Translations under genes and position numbers: made by a program
Notes under the pieces: model-generated
The model's database searches: none
What the model saw: only the letters and a program-made list of their open reading frames with translations
Told to the model about the DNA's origin: nothing
Assembly (NCBI RefSeq): GCF_020176955.2
Contig: NZ_JAIUCZ020000001.1
Coordinates: 620,001-684,000 of the forward strand
DNA: 64,000 nucleotides
Direction of reading: 5' to 3'
Source: Nocardia sp. alder85J
Lineage (GTDB): Bacteria > Actinomycetota > Actinomycetes > Mycobacteriales > Mycobacteriaceae
Part shown: piece after piece, positions 17,269 through 26,489 of the stretch
Numbering within the stretch: position 1 is the first letter of the stretch
Layout of the letters: every line of letters starts with the position of its first letter

Positions 17269-18264
17269 TCAGGCCGGGTGGGGGACCGGGCTGGGTGCGG
17301 GAGCGGTGACGCGTTCGCGGGTGCGCATCGCCGCCCAGACCGCGGCGGTGGCGGCGGTGCAGGCCGCGGCGCCGCCGACGTGGAACGCCACCAGCGCCGC
17401 GGGAACGTGCGTGAAGTACTGGACGATGCCGATCAGACCCTGCGCGCACACCAGGATCACCAGCACGGTCAACCGGGTGCGGATCACCCGCGTGGTACCG
17501 ACGGCGGCGAGGCCGAAGCCCAGCCCGATCAGCAGGCACAGGTAGGCGACCAGCAGTTCGGCGTGCGTGTGGACCAGCGTCACGATCTCCACCTGGAGCC
17601 TGGCCACCGGCTTCTCCGCGCTCTTGTCCCCGGCATGCGGACCGGCCCCGGTGACCAGGGTGCCCGCCACCAGCACACCCGTCAGCGCGACCGCGCTGAG
17701 CACGGTCAGCCAGCGCAGCGGATTGGGCACCTGCGGCACCTCCACCCCGTCGTCGGGCTCGCCGACCTTCGTGAACAGCAGGGTCGCCAGCCACACCATC
17801 AGCATCGAGGCCAGCAGATGGATCGACACCGTCCACCACAGCAGGCCGGTGCGCACGGTGATGCCGCCGATCACCGCCTGCAACACGGTCCCGCCCGGCA
17901 TCAACCACGCGTACCCGACCACCTCGCGCCGCCGCCGGGCCCGGATCACCGCGAGCACGATCAGCGCCGCGCACAACGTCACCGCGAAGGTGAGCAGCCG
18001 GTTGGAGAATTCCACGGCCTGATGCCAGAACGGCACCTCCGCATGCGGCACCGGCGTGAAACTGCCCGGAAAGCACTGCGGCCAGGTCGGGCACCCGAGC
18101 CCCGACGAGGTGACCCGCACGATCGCCCCCGTCACGGCGATCCCGCCCTGGGTCAGCAGCGCGAGCGCGGCGAGGATCCGCTGCACCCGCAGCGACGGCA
18201 GCGGCAGCAGGTCGACGATTCGCAAGAGGGCGCGTGACAGCACGTCACGATGGTAATCGAGCAC
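17269..18264 (-). CDS. ctaA: Heme A synthase (COX15/CtaA family)
   Basis: CtaA oxidises the C8 methyl group of heme O to the formyl group of heme A for cytochrome aa3 oxidase. The 331-residue protein has about eight membrane helices in two similar halves. Probable heme-ligand histidines sit in FWHQAVEFSNRLL, SIHLLASMLMVW, VHTHAELLVAYL and ALVAFHVGGA. The conserved loop GLGCPTWPQCFPG with its paired Cys is present. The start is GTG 18264 after GAGGTGG. ctaB, the preceding step, lies about 10 kb away; mycobacteria show the same dispersal. Confidence 0.95.
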   Translation of the reverse strand: MLDYHRDVLSRALLRIVDLLPLPSLRVQRILAALALLTQGGIAVTGAIVRVTSSGLGCPTWPQCFPGSFTPVPHAEVPFWHQAVEFSNRLLTFAVTLCAALIVLAVIRARRRREVVGYAWLMPGGTVLQAVIGGITVRTGLLWWTVSIHLLASMLMVWLATLLFTKVGEPDDGVEVPQVPNPLRWLTVLSAVALTGVLVAGTLVTGAGPHAGDKSAEKPVARLQVEIVTLVHTHAELLVAYLCLLIGLGFGLAAVGTTRVIRTRLTVLVILVCAQGLIGIVQYFTHVPAALVAFHVGGAAACTAATAAVWAAMRTRERVTAPAPSPVPHPA

Positions 18265-18473
18265 CCCGACACCACCTCGCAGGGGCTACTACACACCGTC
18301 GTTCGCTGCACCGGATGCCATCTCGCGCCGCACGCCACCACCCCTGGTCCCGCGTCCGACCCGGTGCGGGGTGTGATTCCGACTGGCGAAGGCAGGTGAG
18401 TGGCCGTGCGTCTCCACACGACGGCAGTCCGGGCACGGTGGCATCCCGTGCAGAAATGACAGTCTCGTCGCGC

Positions 18474-19031
18474 TCAGTCCGGAAGGCCGACGGCCTCGCG
18501 GAGGGTGCGGAATTCGGCGGCGAGGGCGTCGAGGGTGTAGTGGGCGTTGAGTCCGCTGGGGTTGGGCAGCACCCAGACCTCGGTGTCACCGAGGGGCTCG
18601 CCTTGGCGGCCGACCGTGGTGCGCGGGCGGCCGAAAGCGGTGCGGTAGGCGCCGAGACCGAGGACGGCGAGGGTGCGCGGGCGGTAGTGGGTGACACGCT
18701 CGACCAGGGCTCGGCCCCCGGCGCGCAGTTCCTCCCTGGTGAGCTCGTCGGCCTTGGCCGTCGTCCGCGACGCGACGTTGGTGACGCCGAGGCCGTAGGT
18801 CAGCAGTTCCTCCTGCTCGTCCGGGCCGAGCTGACGCGGGGTGAAGCCGGAGCGGTACAGCGCGGGCCAGAAGCGGTTGCCGGGCCGGGCGAAGTGGTGG
18901 CCGGTGGCGCCGGACCACAGGCCGGGGTTGATGCCGCAGAACAGCACTCGCAGGTCCGGGGCGATCACATCGGTGATGGTCGCCGAGGTCGCGGCGGCGA
19001 GCTGGGCCGCGCTGGGTCGGGCGGAAGGCAT
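18474..19031 (-). CDS. mug: G/U mismatch-specific uracil-DNA glycosylase (Mug)
   Basis: This is a Mug/TDG-type glycosylase that removes uracil or ethenocytosine opposite guanine. The 185-residue product has the active-site motif FCGINPGLWSGATGHHFA and the second signature NPSGLNAHYT, which intercalates into the DNA. The start is ATG 19031 (MPSARPSAAQ). It is divergent from the MFS gene across a 426-bp gap. A much longer open frame on this strand continues upstream, but it is only antisense to the MFS transporter. Confidence 0.92.
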   Translation of the reverse strand: MPSARPSAAQLAAATSATITDVIAPDLRVLFCGINPGLWSGATGHHFARPGNRFWPALYRSGFTPRQLGPDEQEELLTYGLGVTNVASRTTAKADELTREELRAGGRALVERVTHYRPRTLAVLGLGAYRTAFGRPRTTVGRQGEPLGDTEVWVLPNPSGLNAHYTLDALAAEFRTLREAVGLPD

Positions 19032-19457
19032 TCGATCAGTGTGCCGAGCCGGAATTCCGGTCGGCGGCGCGGGTATTCGCGGTGTGATCGCTGAAGGATT
19101 GCTGTTTTGAACCGATGTCCGGGAATGGGTCGGGATTGCCTGCGCTGTCGAATTGTCTGAATTGCGTGGATAATTCGAATATTTGCCGGTAATAGATCGA
19201 TGGATCGTATCGAGTTGGTCACGGGTGGATGAACTTAGGTGTATTGCCGAGTGGTAGCTGTCGTGTCCTTCGCTAACGTAACGGAATCGGTGACCGAGTT
19301 CTCGCTCGCGACCGGAGCATCCGGATGGCCACCGGGCCCGCATTCCACCCCCTCCGATGTCATTTCCGCTGCGCGTTCGTCCACGCAGCCGCCCGACCCT
19401 GTTCCCTCGTCCGGCGCCGCGAGCGGAAGGTGGCGCCCCTCGTAGAAGGGTGGCCCG
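19032..19457. other. Divergent intergenic region, partly AT-rich
   Basis: This 426-bp gap separates mug and the MFS transporter. Roughly 19090-19280 is clearly more AT-rich than its surroundings and contains ATTCGAAT-type symmetric sequence near 19171-19180. It probably holds both promoters. No gene or RNA was recognised. Confidence 0.45.
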
Positions 19458-20726
19458 ATGTCTCGGATTCGACTGCTCGCCGTATGTGCCGGTTTCGGTC
19501 TGGAGGCCTACGACTGGGGGTTGTATCCGCTCCTGCTCTGCTATTTCGGCCCGTCGTTCTTCGGCGGCGACCTGCGGCAGGCGCTGTTCTTCGGATTCGC
19601 GGTGTTCGCGGCCGGATTCGTCACCCGGCCGCTGGGCGGCCTGGTGCTGGGCCGCTACGCCGACACCCGCGGCCGCAGGCCCGCGATGCGGCTGTGCCTG
19701 GCCGGCGCCGGGCTGGCCGCGCTCGGCATGGGACTGACCCCGTCCGGGACGACCGTCGGGGTGGTGGCCCCGATGCTGGTGCTGCTCTGGCGGACCCTGC
19801 TGGGCTTCTCGTTCGGTGGTGAGGCGCCGCTCGGGCACAGCTACATGTACGAGATGACCCCGGAGGGTCGCCGCGGCGCCGGCGCCAGCCTGCTGCCGAC
19901 CGCCGCGTGCGTCGGCGCGATCTTCGCGAACCTGCTGGTCCTCGGGCTGGTACTGGGACTGGGTGCGGACGGGATGGCCGCCGGTGGCTGGCGGATCCCG
20001 TTCCTGGTGGGGGCGCTGGCGTCGATGCTGTTCGCGGCCCTGCGCGGCGGGCTGACCGAATCCGGTGAGTTCGAGTCGCGGCGGGACCAGGCGTATTCGT
20101 GGTGGGCCGCGCGGCGGGAACTGGCGGTGCCGATGCTGTCGGTCGCCGGGGTCACCGTCGGGGCCGCGGCCTCGTTCCACCTGTGGGCGGCCGTGCCGAC
20201 CGCGTATGCGATCAGCATCCTGGGGCTCGACGACACCATGGTGTTGCTGGCGACCACGGCCTCCTCGCTGGTGAACGTGGTCGCGTTGCCGCTGTTCGGG
20301 CGGCTCGGGGATCGGATCGGCTGCCCGCGGCTGCTGTCGGGTTCGGCGGTGGTGATGGCGGTCGCGGTCGGGCCGCTGCTGTTCTGCCTGGACCACGGCG
20401 GCGTGCCGGGGTACTGGGTGGTCGTGGTGGTCGGGCACCTGATCATGGCGGCGATGGTCGCCACCATGCCTGCGGTGCTGGCCGGGCTGGTGCCGGCCCG
20501 GTATCGGGTGACGGCCGAGGCGCTGCCGTACACCACCACCGTCACCCTCTTCGGCGGCACCATGCCGATGCTGAAACAGCTGACCACCGAACATCCGGTG
20601 CTGTTCACCGGCTACCTCGTGATATTGCTGTCGATCACCGTGGCCACCACCCGCTGGGCGGCCGGACTGGAACCCGCCGAGACCCGGGTGCTGGTGCCGC
20701 CGGGCACGGTACCGCAGCAGGGGTGA
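19458..20726 (+). CDS. MFS transporter (metabolite:H+ symporter-like)
   Basis: This 422-residue protein has about 12 membrane helices. The opening GLEAYDWGLYPLLLCYFGPSFF and the RPLGGLVLGRYADTRGRRPA loop between helices 2 and 3 match the metabolite:H+ symporter branch of the major facilitator superfamily. A second GRLGDRIGCPR loop lies after helix 8. The substrate is unknown. The start is ATG 19458, with GAAGGG upstream. It converges with the ABC-2 permease gene, only 3 bp separating their stops. Confidence 0.9.
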   Translation: MSRIRLLAVCAGFGLEAYDWGLYPLLLCYFGPSFFGGDLRQALFFGFAVFAAGFVTRPLGGLVLGRYADTRGRRPAMRLCLAGAGLAALGMGLTPSGTTVGVVAPMLVLLWRTLLGFSFGGEAPLGHSYMYEMTPEGRRGAGASLLPTAACVGAIFANLLVLGLVLGLGADGMAAGGWRIPFLVGALASMLFAALRGGLTESGEFESRRDQAYSWWAARRELAVPMLSVAGVTVGAAASFHLWAAVPTAYAISILGLDDTMVLLATTASSLVNVVALPLFGRLGDRIGCPRLLSGSAVVMAVAVGPLLFCLDHGGVPGYWVVVVVGHLIMAAMVATMPAVLAGLVPARYRVTAEALPYTTTVTLFGGTMPMLKQLTTEHPVLFTGYLVILLSITVATTRWAAGLEPAETRVLVPPGTVPQQG

Positions 20727-20729
20727 CGA

Positions 20730-21518
20730 TCAGTCGAAGCGGAACCAGCGGGTCGCCAGACAGCCGGCGCCCGCACCCCACACCACCAGCACCACCAGTC
20801 CGTACCAGTCCACGCTGGTGTGCAGGGCGGAGTCGAGGGCCTGGGCCAGTGCGCCGGAGGGGATGAGCCGGGCGACGACGGTGACCGCGGTCGGCATGTT
20901 GTCCGCGGTCACCACCAGGCTGCCGACGCCGAGCAGCACGAACCACAGGATGTTGGCCAGCGCCAGCACGATCTCGGCCTTCAGCGTGCCGCCGAGCAGC
21001 AGTCCCAGCGCCGTGAACGTGGCTGTGCCCAGCGCGATCACCACGGCGCCGAACAGCAGCCCGGTGATCGACGGCCGCCAGCCCAGTGCGACCCCGATCA
21101 GGCCCAGCAGCACCGATTGCAGCACCACCACGATCAGCACCGCCGCGCACTTGCCGCCGACGATGCCCCAGCGCGGTAATGCCGTGGCGCCCAAGCGTTT
21201 CAGAGCGCCGTAGCGGCGATCGAAGCCGACCGCGATGGCCTGCCCGGTGAAGCCGGTCGACATGATCGCCAGCATCATCACCGCGGGCACGATCCGGTCC
21301 ACCCGGTGATGTGAGCCGAGGCTGCCGCTCAGCGGCAGCAGGGTGAGCCCGATCAGCAGCGTGATCGGGATGAACATGGTCAGCAGCAGCTGTTCCCCGT
21401 TGCGCAGCAACAGGATCAGCTCCATCCGGGTCTGTGCGGCCAGCATCGCCGCCCGCGTCGCCGGACGCGGATCGGGACGGAAGGTGCCGGGTGCGAAACG
21501 TGCGGCGGCGTCGGTCAA
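20730..21518 (-). CDS. ABC-2 type exporter permease
   Basis: This is a membrane protein with six hydrophobic segments, typical of ABC-2 permeases that pair with a separate ATPase. I placed the start at TTG 21518 (LTDAAARF), which overlaps the ATPase stop as TTGA and gives 262 residues. The open frame extends to 21614, but upstream residues are inside the ATPase gene. The pair corresponds in position to Rv1457c-Rv1458c beside mptB in M. tuberculosis. The exported substrate is unknown; proximity to mptB makes a cell-envelope component plausible. Confidence 0.85.
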   Translation of the reverse strand: MTDAAARFAPGTFRPDPRPATRAAMLAAQTRMELILLLRNGEQLLLTMFIPITLLIGLTLLPLSGSLGSHHRVDRIVPAVMMLAIMSTGFTGQAIAVGFDRRYGALKRLGATALPRWGIVGGKCAAVLIVVVLQSVLLGLIGVALGWRPSITGLLFGAVVIALGTATFTALGLLLGGTLKAEIVLALANILWFVLLGVGSLVVTADNMPTAVTVVARLIPSGALAQALDSALHTSVDWYGLVVLVVWGAGAGCLATRWFRFD

Positions 21519-22447
21519 CTCCGCAACTCCCGTCCGGTGAGTTCCAGGAAGACGTCCTCGAGGCGGCGCTGGTCGATGCGGATATCGCTGGGCAGCACGT
21601 CGATTCGCGCACACCAGGCGGTCACCGTGGCGAGCACCTGCGGGGTGATGTCACCCTCCAGCAGGTAGGCCCCCGGCGAGGTCTCGCGCGGCGAGAACCC
21701 TTCGGGCAGAGCCGCTTCCAGGAGGTCCAGGGTCAGTTTGGGTGGGGCGGTGAAACGCAGCTGGCCCTCGGCGCCGGCCGAGGTGACCTCGGCCGGGGTG
21801 CCGGCCGCGACCACCCTGCCGTGGTCGATGATGACCAGCCGGTCGGCCAGCTGTTCGGCCTCGTCCATCAGATGGGTGGTGAGCAGCACGCTCACCCCGT
21901 CGCGGCGCAGCGCGTCGATCAGCTCCCACACCAGGTGCCGGGCCTGGGCGTCCATCCCGGCGGTCGGCTCGTCGAGGAAGACCAGCTCCGGGCGCCCGAC
22001 CAGCGCGCACGCCAGCGCCAGCCGCTGCTGCTGACCGCCGGACAACCGGCGGTAGGGGGTGCTGCGGGCATCCTGGAGGCCGAGGGTGGCCAGCAGCCAG
22101 TCCGGATCCAGCGGATCGGCGGCATACGCCGCGACCAGATCGAGCATCTCCCCGGCCCGCGAGCCCGGATAGGCGCCGCCGCCCTGCAACATCACGCCGA
22201 TCCGCGGCCGCAGCCGGTCCGAGTCGGCGATCGGATCCAGGCCCAGCACCCGGACCTCGCCCGCATCGGGCGCGAGGAACCCCTCGCACATCTCGACGGT
22301 GGTGGTCTTGCCCGCGCCGTTGGGGCCCAGCAGCGCCAGCACCTCGGCCCGCTGCACCTCGAAGCTGATGCCGTCGACCGCGGTGGTGTCGCCGAAGCGT
22401 TTCACGACGGCGTCGACGCGGACGGCCGGTTGCGGGGCAGCGATCAC
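21515..22447 (-). CDS. ABC exporter ATP-binding protein
   Basis: This is the ATPase for the adjacent ABC-2 permease. Walker A is LGPNGAGKTTT, the signature is RLSGGQQQRLALACALV, Walker B is LVFLDEPTAGMD, and the switch histidine is in LLTTHLMDEAE. About 90 residues follow the core, as in DrrA-like exporters. The start is GTG 22447 (VIAAPQPAVRV), overlapping the mptB stop as GTGA; this gives 310 residues. Order mptB-ATPase-permease with overlaps at both junctions indicates one operon. Confidence 0.92.
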   Translation of the reverse strand: MIAAPQPAVRVDAVVKRFGDTTAVDGISFEVQRAEVLALLGPNGAGKTTTVEMCEGFLAPDAGEVRVLGLDPIADSDRLRPRIGVMLQGGGAYPGSRAGEMLDLVAAYAADPLDPDWLLATLGLQDARSTPYRRLSGGQQQRLALACALVGRPELVFLDEPTAGMDAQARHLVWELIDALRRDGVSVLLTTHLMDEAEQLADRLVIIDHGRVVAAGTPAEVTSAGAEGQLRFTAPPKLTLDLLEAALPEGFSPRETSPGAYLLEGDITPQVLATVTAWCARIDVLPSDIRIDQRRLEDVFLELTGRELRS

Positions 22448-24132
22448 GAGCTCACACCGTATGCCGCGGGCTCCTGTGACGGAGCAGACACCCCCGGCGA
22501 CGCCCGCCACGGCAGCCGGTTGCGCGTCCACACGATGAACAGCACCGACACCAGCACCACCGCCACGGCCGCCTCGATGATCTGGAAGACGCCGTAGTCG
22601 GCGCCGCGCGGCATCAGCATCACGCTGACCACCGCCGAGAACGCCACCGCCGGCACCCGGAACGCGCGGGTGGTGGCCCAGGCGGCCAGCGGCACGATCG
22701 CCCACAGCAGATACCACGGCTGCACCACCGGGAACAGCAGCACGATCGCCGCCAGCGAGACGCCGAGGGCGCCCACCGCGGGCAGCCGCCCGGTCCAGGT
22801 GGCCAGCAGCATCCGCAGCGTCACGAAGCCCGCGACCGCGCCGGCGATCGGCCGGGTGATGAACAACAGCGCGGTGGTGTGGTCGCCGAGGCCCAGCAGC
22901 ACCCCGCCGAAGCCGGTGATGATGCCGATCGCCGTCGGCAGCGACATCCAGCTGCGCACCGCGCCGGCGGTGTTCAGGGTGTAGATCCAGCCGAAGCCGA
23001 GCCCGCTGGCGAAGCTGACGAACAACGTCGTCACCACGGCGATCCCGAGCAGGGTGGCGGCCGCGGCCAGCAACGGCCGCAGGCCCGGACCCCAGCGCCG
23101 GGCCAGCGCCATACCCACGAAGCCGAGCGCGATGATCGAGGTGAACTTGACCGTCGAGGACAGGGTGATGACCACCACGCCGAAGGTCAGCAGCGCCCAG
23201 GCCCGTTTGTCGAAGGGCTTGCCGCGGCCGTCGAGCCCGCGCAGGCAGAATTCGATGCCCGTCAGCATCAGGCCCAGCATCAGCGCGTCGTTGTGCACAC
23301 CCGCGACCAAGTGGAACAGCACCAGCGGATTGGCCGCGCCGAGCCACAGCGCGCTCACCGGCGCCACCCCGCAGCGCCGCGACAGCCGCGGCAGCGCCCA
23401 CACGATCAGCGCGACGCCGCCGAGGGCCAGCGTCCGATGCGCCCAGACGCCGAAAATGATGTTGTCGCCGGTGATCTGGGCGATCCCGCGGCCGATCCAG
23501 AGGATCAGCGGCCCGTAGGGCGCCGGGGTCTCGCGCCAGATGTTCGGCACGTTCATGGTGAGGATGTTGCCCACGCCCAGACCGCTGGCCGGGCCCACCA
23601 CATACGGATCCATGCCGCGCCGGGCGATCTCGCTCTGTGCCAGATACGAATACACGTCGGTGGAGTACAGCGGCGGCGCCACCGACAGCGGCAGGATCCA
23701 CAGCAGCAGTGTGCGGTCCAGCTGCGACCGGGTCAGCCGGTGCAGCGGCGCCGTGGCGCCGAACCCGCCGACGGCGAACCGGCCCAGCAGCAGCCAGGCC
23801 ATCACCACCAGCACCGTCCCGATCATCGACAGCGCCAGCGAGGAGGTCTGCCAGCGCGCGAAGACACCGATCACCCGCACCCCGGACACCGGATTCTGCA
23901 ACACCGGCTGGGCGGCCACCCCCAGCGCGCTGATCGCGATCAGCACCGTTCCGGTGGCGCCGAGCAGCCGGATCCGGCGGAACTGGGCCAGTTCGAGTGG
24001 ATCGAGTTCGGGTACGTCGGCCTCGACGTGATGTAAGGAGGCGAGGGTGTTGTGGTCGGCGGTCGCGGCGTCCAGGCCGAGTACCCGCCGCCCGCCATCG
24101 ATGAGTCTGCGCCGCGCGCCCTCGAATGCCAC
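22444..24132 (-). CDS. mptB: Alpha-(1->6)-mannopyranosyltransferase MptB
   Basis: MptB is a polyprenyl-phosphomannose-dependent glycosyltransferase (GT-C fold) that starts the alpha-1,6-mannan backbone of lipomannan and lipoarabinomannan. The 562-residue protein has about 13 membrane helices. Its first periplasmic loop carries the GT-C acidic motif in YSTDVYSYLAQSEIARRG. The ETPAPYGPLILWIGRG and HLVAGVHNDALMLGL motifs also match the family. The start is GTG 24132. The position, divergent from sufR and upstream of an ABC-2 pair, is exactly that of Rv1459c. Confidence 0.92.
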   Translation of the reverse strand: MAFEGARRRLIDGGRRVLGLDAATADHNTLASLHHVEADVPELDPLELAQFRRIRLLGATGTVLIAISALGVAAQPVLQNPVSGVRVIGVFARWQTSSLALSMIGTVLVVMAWLLLGRFAVGGFGATAPLHRLTRSQLDRTLLLWILPLSVAPPLYSTDVYSYLAQSEIARRGMDPYVVGPASGLGVGNILTMNVPNIWRETPAPYGPLILWIGRGIAQITGDNIIFGVWAHRTLALGGVALIVWALPRLSRRCGVAPVSALWLGAANPLVLFHLVAGVHNDALMLGLMLTGIEFCLRGLDGRGKPFDKRAWALLTFGVVVITLSSTVKFTSIIALGFVGMALARRWGPGLRPLLAAAATLLGIAVVTTLFVSFASGLGFGWIYTLNTAGAVRSWMSLPTAIGIITGFGGVLLGLGDHTTALLFITRPIAGAVAGFVTLRMLLATWTGRLPAVGALGVSLAAIVLLFPVVQPWYLLWAIVPLAAWATTRAFRVPAVAFSAVVSVMLMPRGADYGVFQIIEAAVAVVLVSVLFIVWTRNRLPWRASPGVSAPSQEPAAYGVSS

Positions 24133-24220
24133 CCCCGCAGACTAATGGCCGCGGGTGACCGATATCCCCATCGGGAGCGGGTCAGGTCACCCTTACTGGA
24201 TTGCGGGAAGGAATTCCGCC

Positions 24221-24235
24221 ACACTGGTGTTGTGA
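24221..24235. promoter_or_regulatory. SufR operator, ACACT-N5-TGTGA
   Basis: The sequence ACACT-GGTGT-TGTGA overlaps the sufR start codon at 24232. As I recall, this exact inverted-repeat form, ACACT-N5-TGTGA, is the reported binding site of mycobacterial SufR upstream of its own operon. Its location would block initiation at sufR, consistent with autorepression of the whole suf operon. Confidence 0.8.
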
Positions 24236-25032
24236 AAACCGTGGGTTTGCCGAATGAGCAGGTAGACGCCGGGCGCCATGAGGGTGCCCGGTCCGCTGCC
24301 GTGCCCAGCGAAGGGCATACCCGGGCGGCGATCATCCGGGTGCTGCTGGAGCAGGGCCCCATCACCGCGACGGCGATCGGCGAGCGGCTGGGCCTGGCCC
24401 CGGCCGGGGTGCGACGCCATCTGGACGCGCTCATCGAGTCCGGTGAAGCGCGCGCCGGAAGGTCCGCGTCCTGGCAGCAGAAGGGCCGTGGCCGTCCCGC
24501 CAAGCAGTATCAGCTCACCGCCGCCGGGCGCGGCCGGTTGGGGCACGCCTACGACGATCTCGCCGGGGCCGCCATGCGGCAACTGCGCGAGCTCGGCGGC
24601 GATTCGGCGATCATGGATTTCGCCCGGAAACGGGTGGGCACCATCGTCGCCGGGATCGACAAGCTGGCCCGGCACACTCCCGACGCCACCCGGGACAAGG
24701 CCGACGAGATCGCCGAGGCGTTCAGCGACGCCGGTTTCGCCGCCTCCACCCGCGTCGTCGGCGCGGGCGTGCAGATCTGCCAGCACCACTGCCCGGTCTC
24801 GCACGTCGCCGAGGAATTCCCGGAGCTGTGCACCGCCGAGCTGGAGGCGTTCCGCGAACTGCTCGGCACCCACGTGCAGCGCCTGGCGACCATCGCCAAC
24901 GGTGACTGCGTCTGCACCACGCATGTCCCCTTGCTCATGCCGGATCCCGGCATACCCACGAGCACCCGCAAGAAAGCCACCGCTCAGCCCGCGGTGGCGT
25001 CTCCACTCGACTCCGGAAGGAGTGCCGAATGA
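24232..25032 (+). CDS. sufR: Iron-sulfur cluster-sensing repressor SufR
   Basis: SufR is a DeoR/ArsR-like repressor that senses its own [4Fe-4S] cluster and controls the suf operon. The 266-residue protein has an N-terminal winged helix ([20 protein letters not shown], then [15 protein letters not shown]). The C-terminal cluster-ligand region contains [18 protein letters not shown] and a further GDCVCTTH motif. The start is GTG 24232, with no ribosome site, so translation may be leaderless. The operator at 24221-24235 covers the start. The stop overlaps the sufB ATG (25029-25032). Confidence 0.93.
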   Translation: MKTVGLPNEQVDAGRHEGARSAAVPSEGHTRAAIIRVLLEQGPITATAIGERLGLAPAGVRRHLDALIESGEARAGRSASWQQKGRGRPAKQYQLTAAGRGRLGHAYDDLAGAAMRQLRELGGDSAIMDFARKRVGTIVAGIDKLARHTPDATRDKADEIAEAFSDAGFAASTRVVGAGVQICQHHCPVSHVAEEFPELCTAELEAFRELLGTHVQRLATIANGDCVCTTHVPLLMPDPGIPTSTRKKATAQPAVASPLDSGRSAE

Positions 25033-26489
25033 CGACCACGACCACGGCAGGCCACGACCCGGGGGCAACTCAGGTTGCTCCCTTGACCCAGGACGAGACC
25101 ATCGCCTCCCTGGGCACCTACGGCTACGGCTGGGCGGATTCCGATGCCGCCGGCGCCGCGGCCAAGCGCGGCCTGTCCGAGGACGTCGTCCGTGACATCT
25201 CGGCGAAGAAGAACGAGCCGTCCTGGATGCTCGACATCCGGCTGAAGGCGCTGCGCATCTTCGATCGCAAGCCGATGCCGTCCTGGGGTTCCAACCTCGA
25301 GGGCATCGACTTCGACAACATCAAGTACTTCGTGCGCTCCACCGAGAAGCAGGCCGAGAGCTGGGAAGACCTCCCCGAGGACATCAAGAACACCTACGAC
25401 CGGCTGGGCATCCCGGAGGCGGAGAAGCAGCGGCTGATCGCCGGTGTCGCGGCGCAGTACGAGTCGGAGGTCGTCTACCACCAGATCCGCGAGGATCTGG
25501 AGCAGCAGGGCGTGATCTTCCTCGACACCGACACCGGTCTCAAGGAGCATCCGGAGATCTTTCAGCAGTACTTCGGCTCGGTGATCCCCGCGGGCGACAA
25601 CAAGTTCTCCGCGCTGAACACCGCGGTGTGGTCGGGTGGCTCGTTCATCTACGTGCCGCCGGGCGTGCGCGTCGACATCCCGTTGCAGGCCTACTTCCGG
25701 ATCAACACCGAGAACATGGGCCAGTTCGAGCGGACGCTGATCATCGTCGACGAGGGTGCCTACGTGCACTACGTCGAGGGCTGCACCGCGCCGATCTACA
25801 AGTCGGACTCGCTGCACTCCGCGGTGGTCGAGATCGTCGTCAAGGACGGCGGCCGCTGCCGCTACACCACCATCCAGAACTGGTCGAACAACGTCTACAA
25901 CCTGGTCACCAAGCGGGCCAAGGCGGGCGCGGGCGCGACCATGGAGTGGATCGACGGCAACATCGGTTCCAAGGTCACCATGAAGTACCCGGCGGTCTGG
26001 ATGACCGGCGAGCACGCCAAGGGCGCGGTGCTGTCGGTGGCGTTCGCCGGCGAGGGTCAGCACCAGGACACCGGCGCGAAGATGCTGCACCTGGCGCCGC
26101 ACACCTCCTCGACCATCGTGTCGAAGTCGGTGGCGCGCGGCGGCGGCCGGGCCTCCTACCGCGGCCTGGTCCAGGTGAACAAGGGCGCCTACGGTTCCCG
26201 GTCCACCGTGAAATGCGATGCGCTGCTGGTGGATACGATCAGCCGCTCGGACACCTACCCGTACGTCGACATCCGCGAGGACGACGTCACGATGGGCCAC
26301 GAGGCCACGGTCTCGAAGATCTCCGACGACCAGCTGTTCTACCTGATGAGCCGCGGCCTCACCGAGGACGAGGCGATGGCGATGGTGGTGCGCGGCTTCG
26401 TCGAGCCGATCGCCAAGGAACTGCCGATGGAATACGCGCTCGAGCTGAACCGCCTGATCGAGCTGCAGATGGAAGGAGCGGTCGGCTAG
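25029..26489 (+). CDS. sufB: Fe-S cluster assembly scaffold protein SufB
   Basis: SufB is the main scaffold subunit of the SufBC2D complex on which Fe-S clusters are built. The 486-residue sequence is continuous and well conserved: YGWADSD near the start, the central beta-helix region ([20 protein letters not shown]), and the C-terminal [20 protein letters not shown]. The conserved cysteine in [11 protein letters not shown] is present. Unlike M. tuberculosis SufB, there is no intein here. It is coupled by ATGA overlap to sufR and by a one-base overlap to sufD. Confidence 0.96.
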   Translation: MTTTTTAGHDPGATQVAPLTQDETIASLGTYGYGWADSDAAGAAAKRGLSEDVVRDISAKKNEPSWMLDIRLKALRIFDRKPMPSWGSNLEGIDFDNIKYFVRSTEKQAESWEDLPEDIKNTYDRLGIPEAEKQRLIAGVAAQYESEVVYHQIREDLEQQGVIFLDTDTGLKEHPEIFQQYFGSVIPAGDNKFSALNTAVWSGGSFIYVPPGVRVDIPLQAYFRINTENMGQFERTLIIVDEGAYVHYVEGCTAPIYKSDSLHSAVVEIVVKDGGRCRYTTIQNWSNNVYNLVTKRAKAGAGATMEWIDGNIGSKVTMKYPAVWMTGEHAKGAVLSVAFAGEGQHQDTGAKMLHLAPHTSSTIVSKSVARGGGRASYRGLVQVNKGAYGSRSTVKCDALLVDTISRSDTYPYVDIREDDVTMGHEATVSKISDDQLFYLMSRGLTEDEAMAMVVRGFVEPIAKELPMEYALELNRLIELQMEGAVG

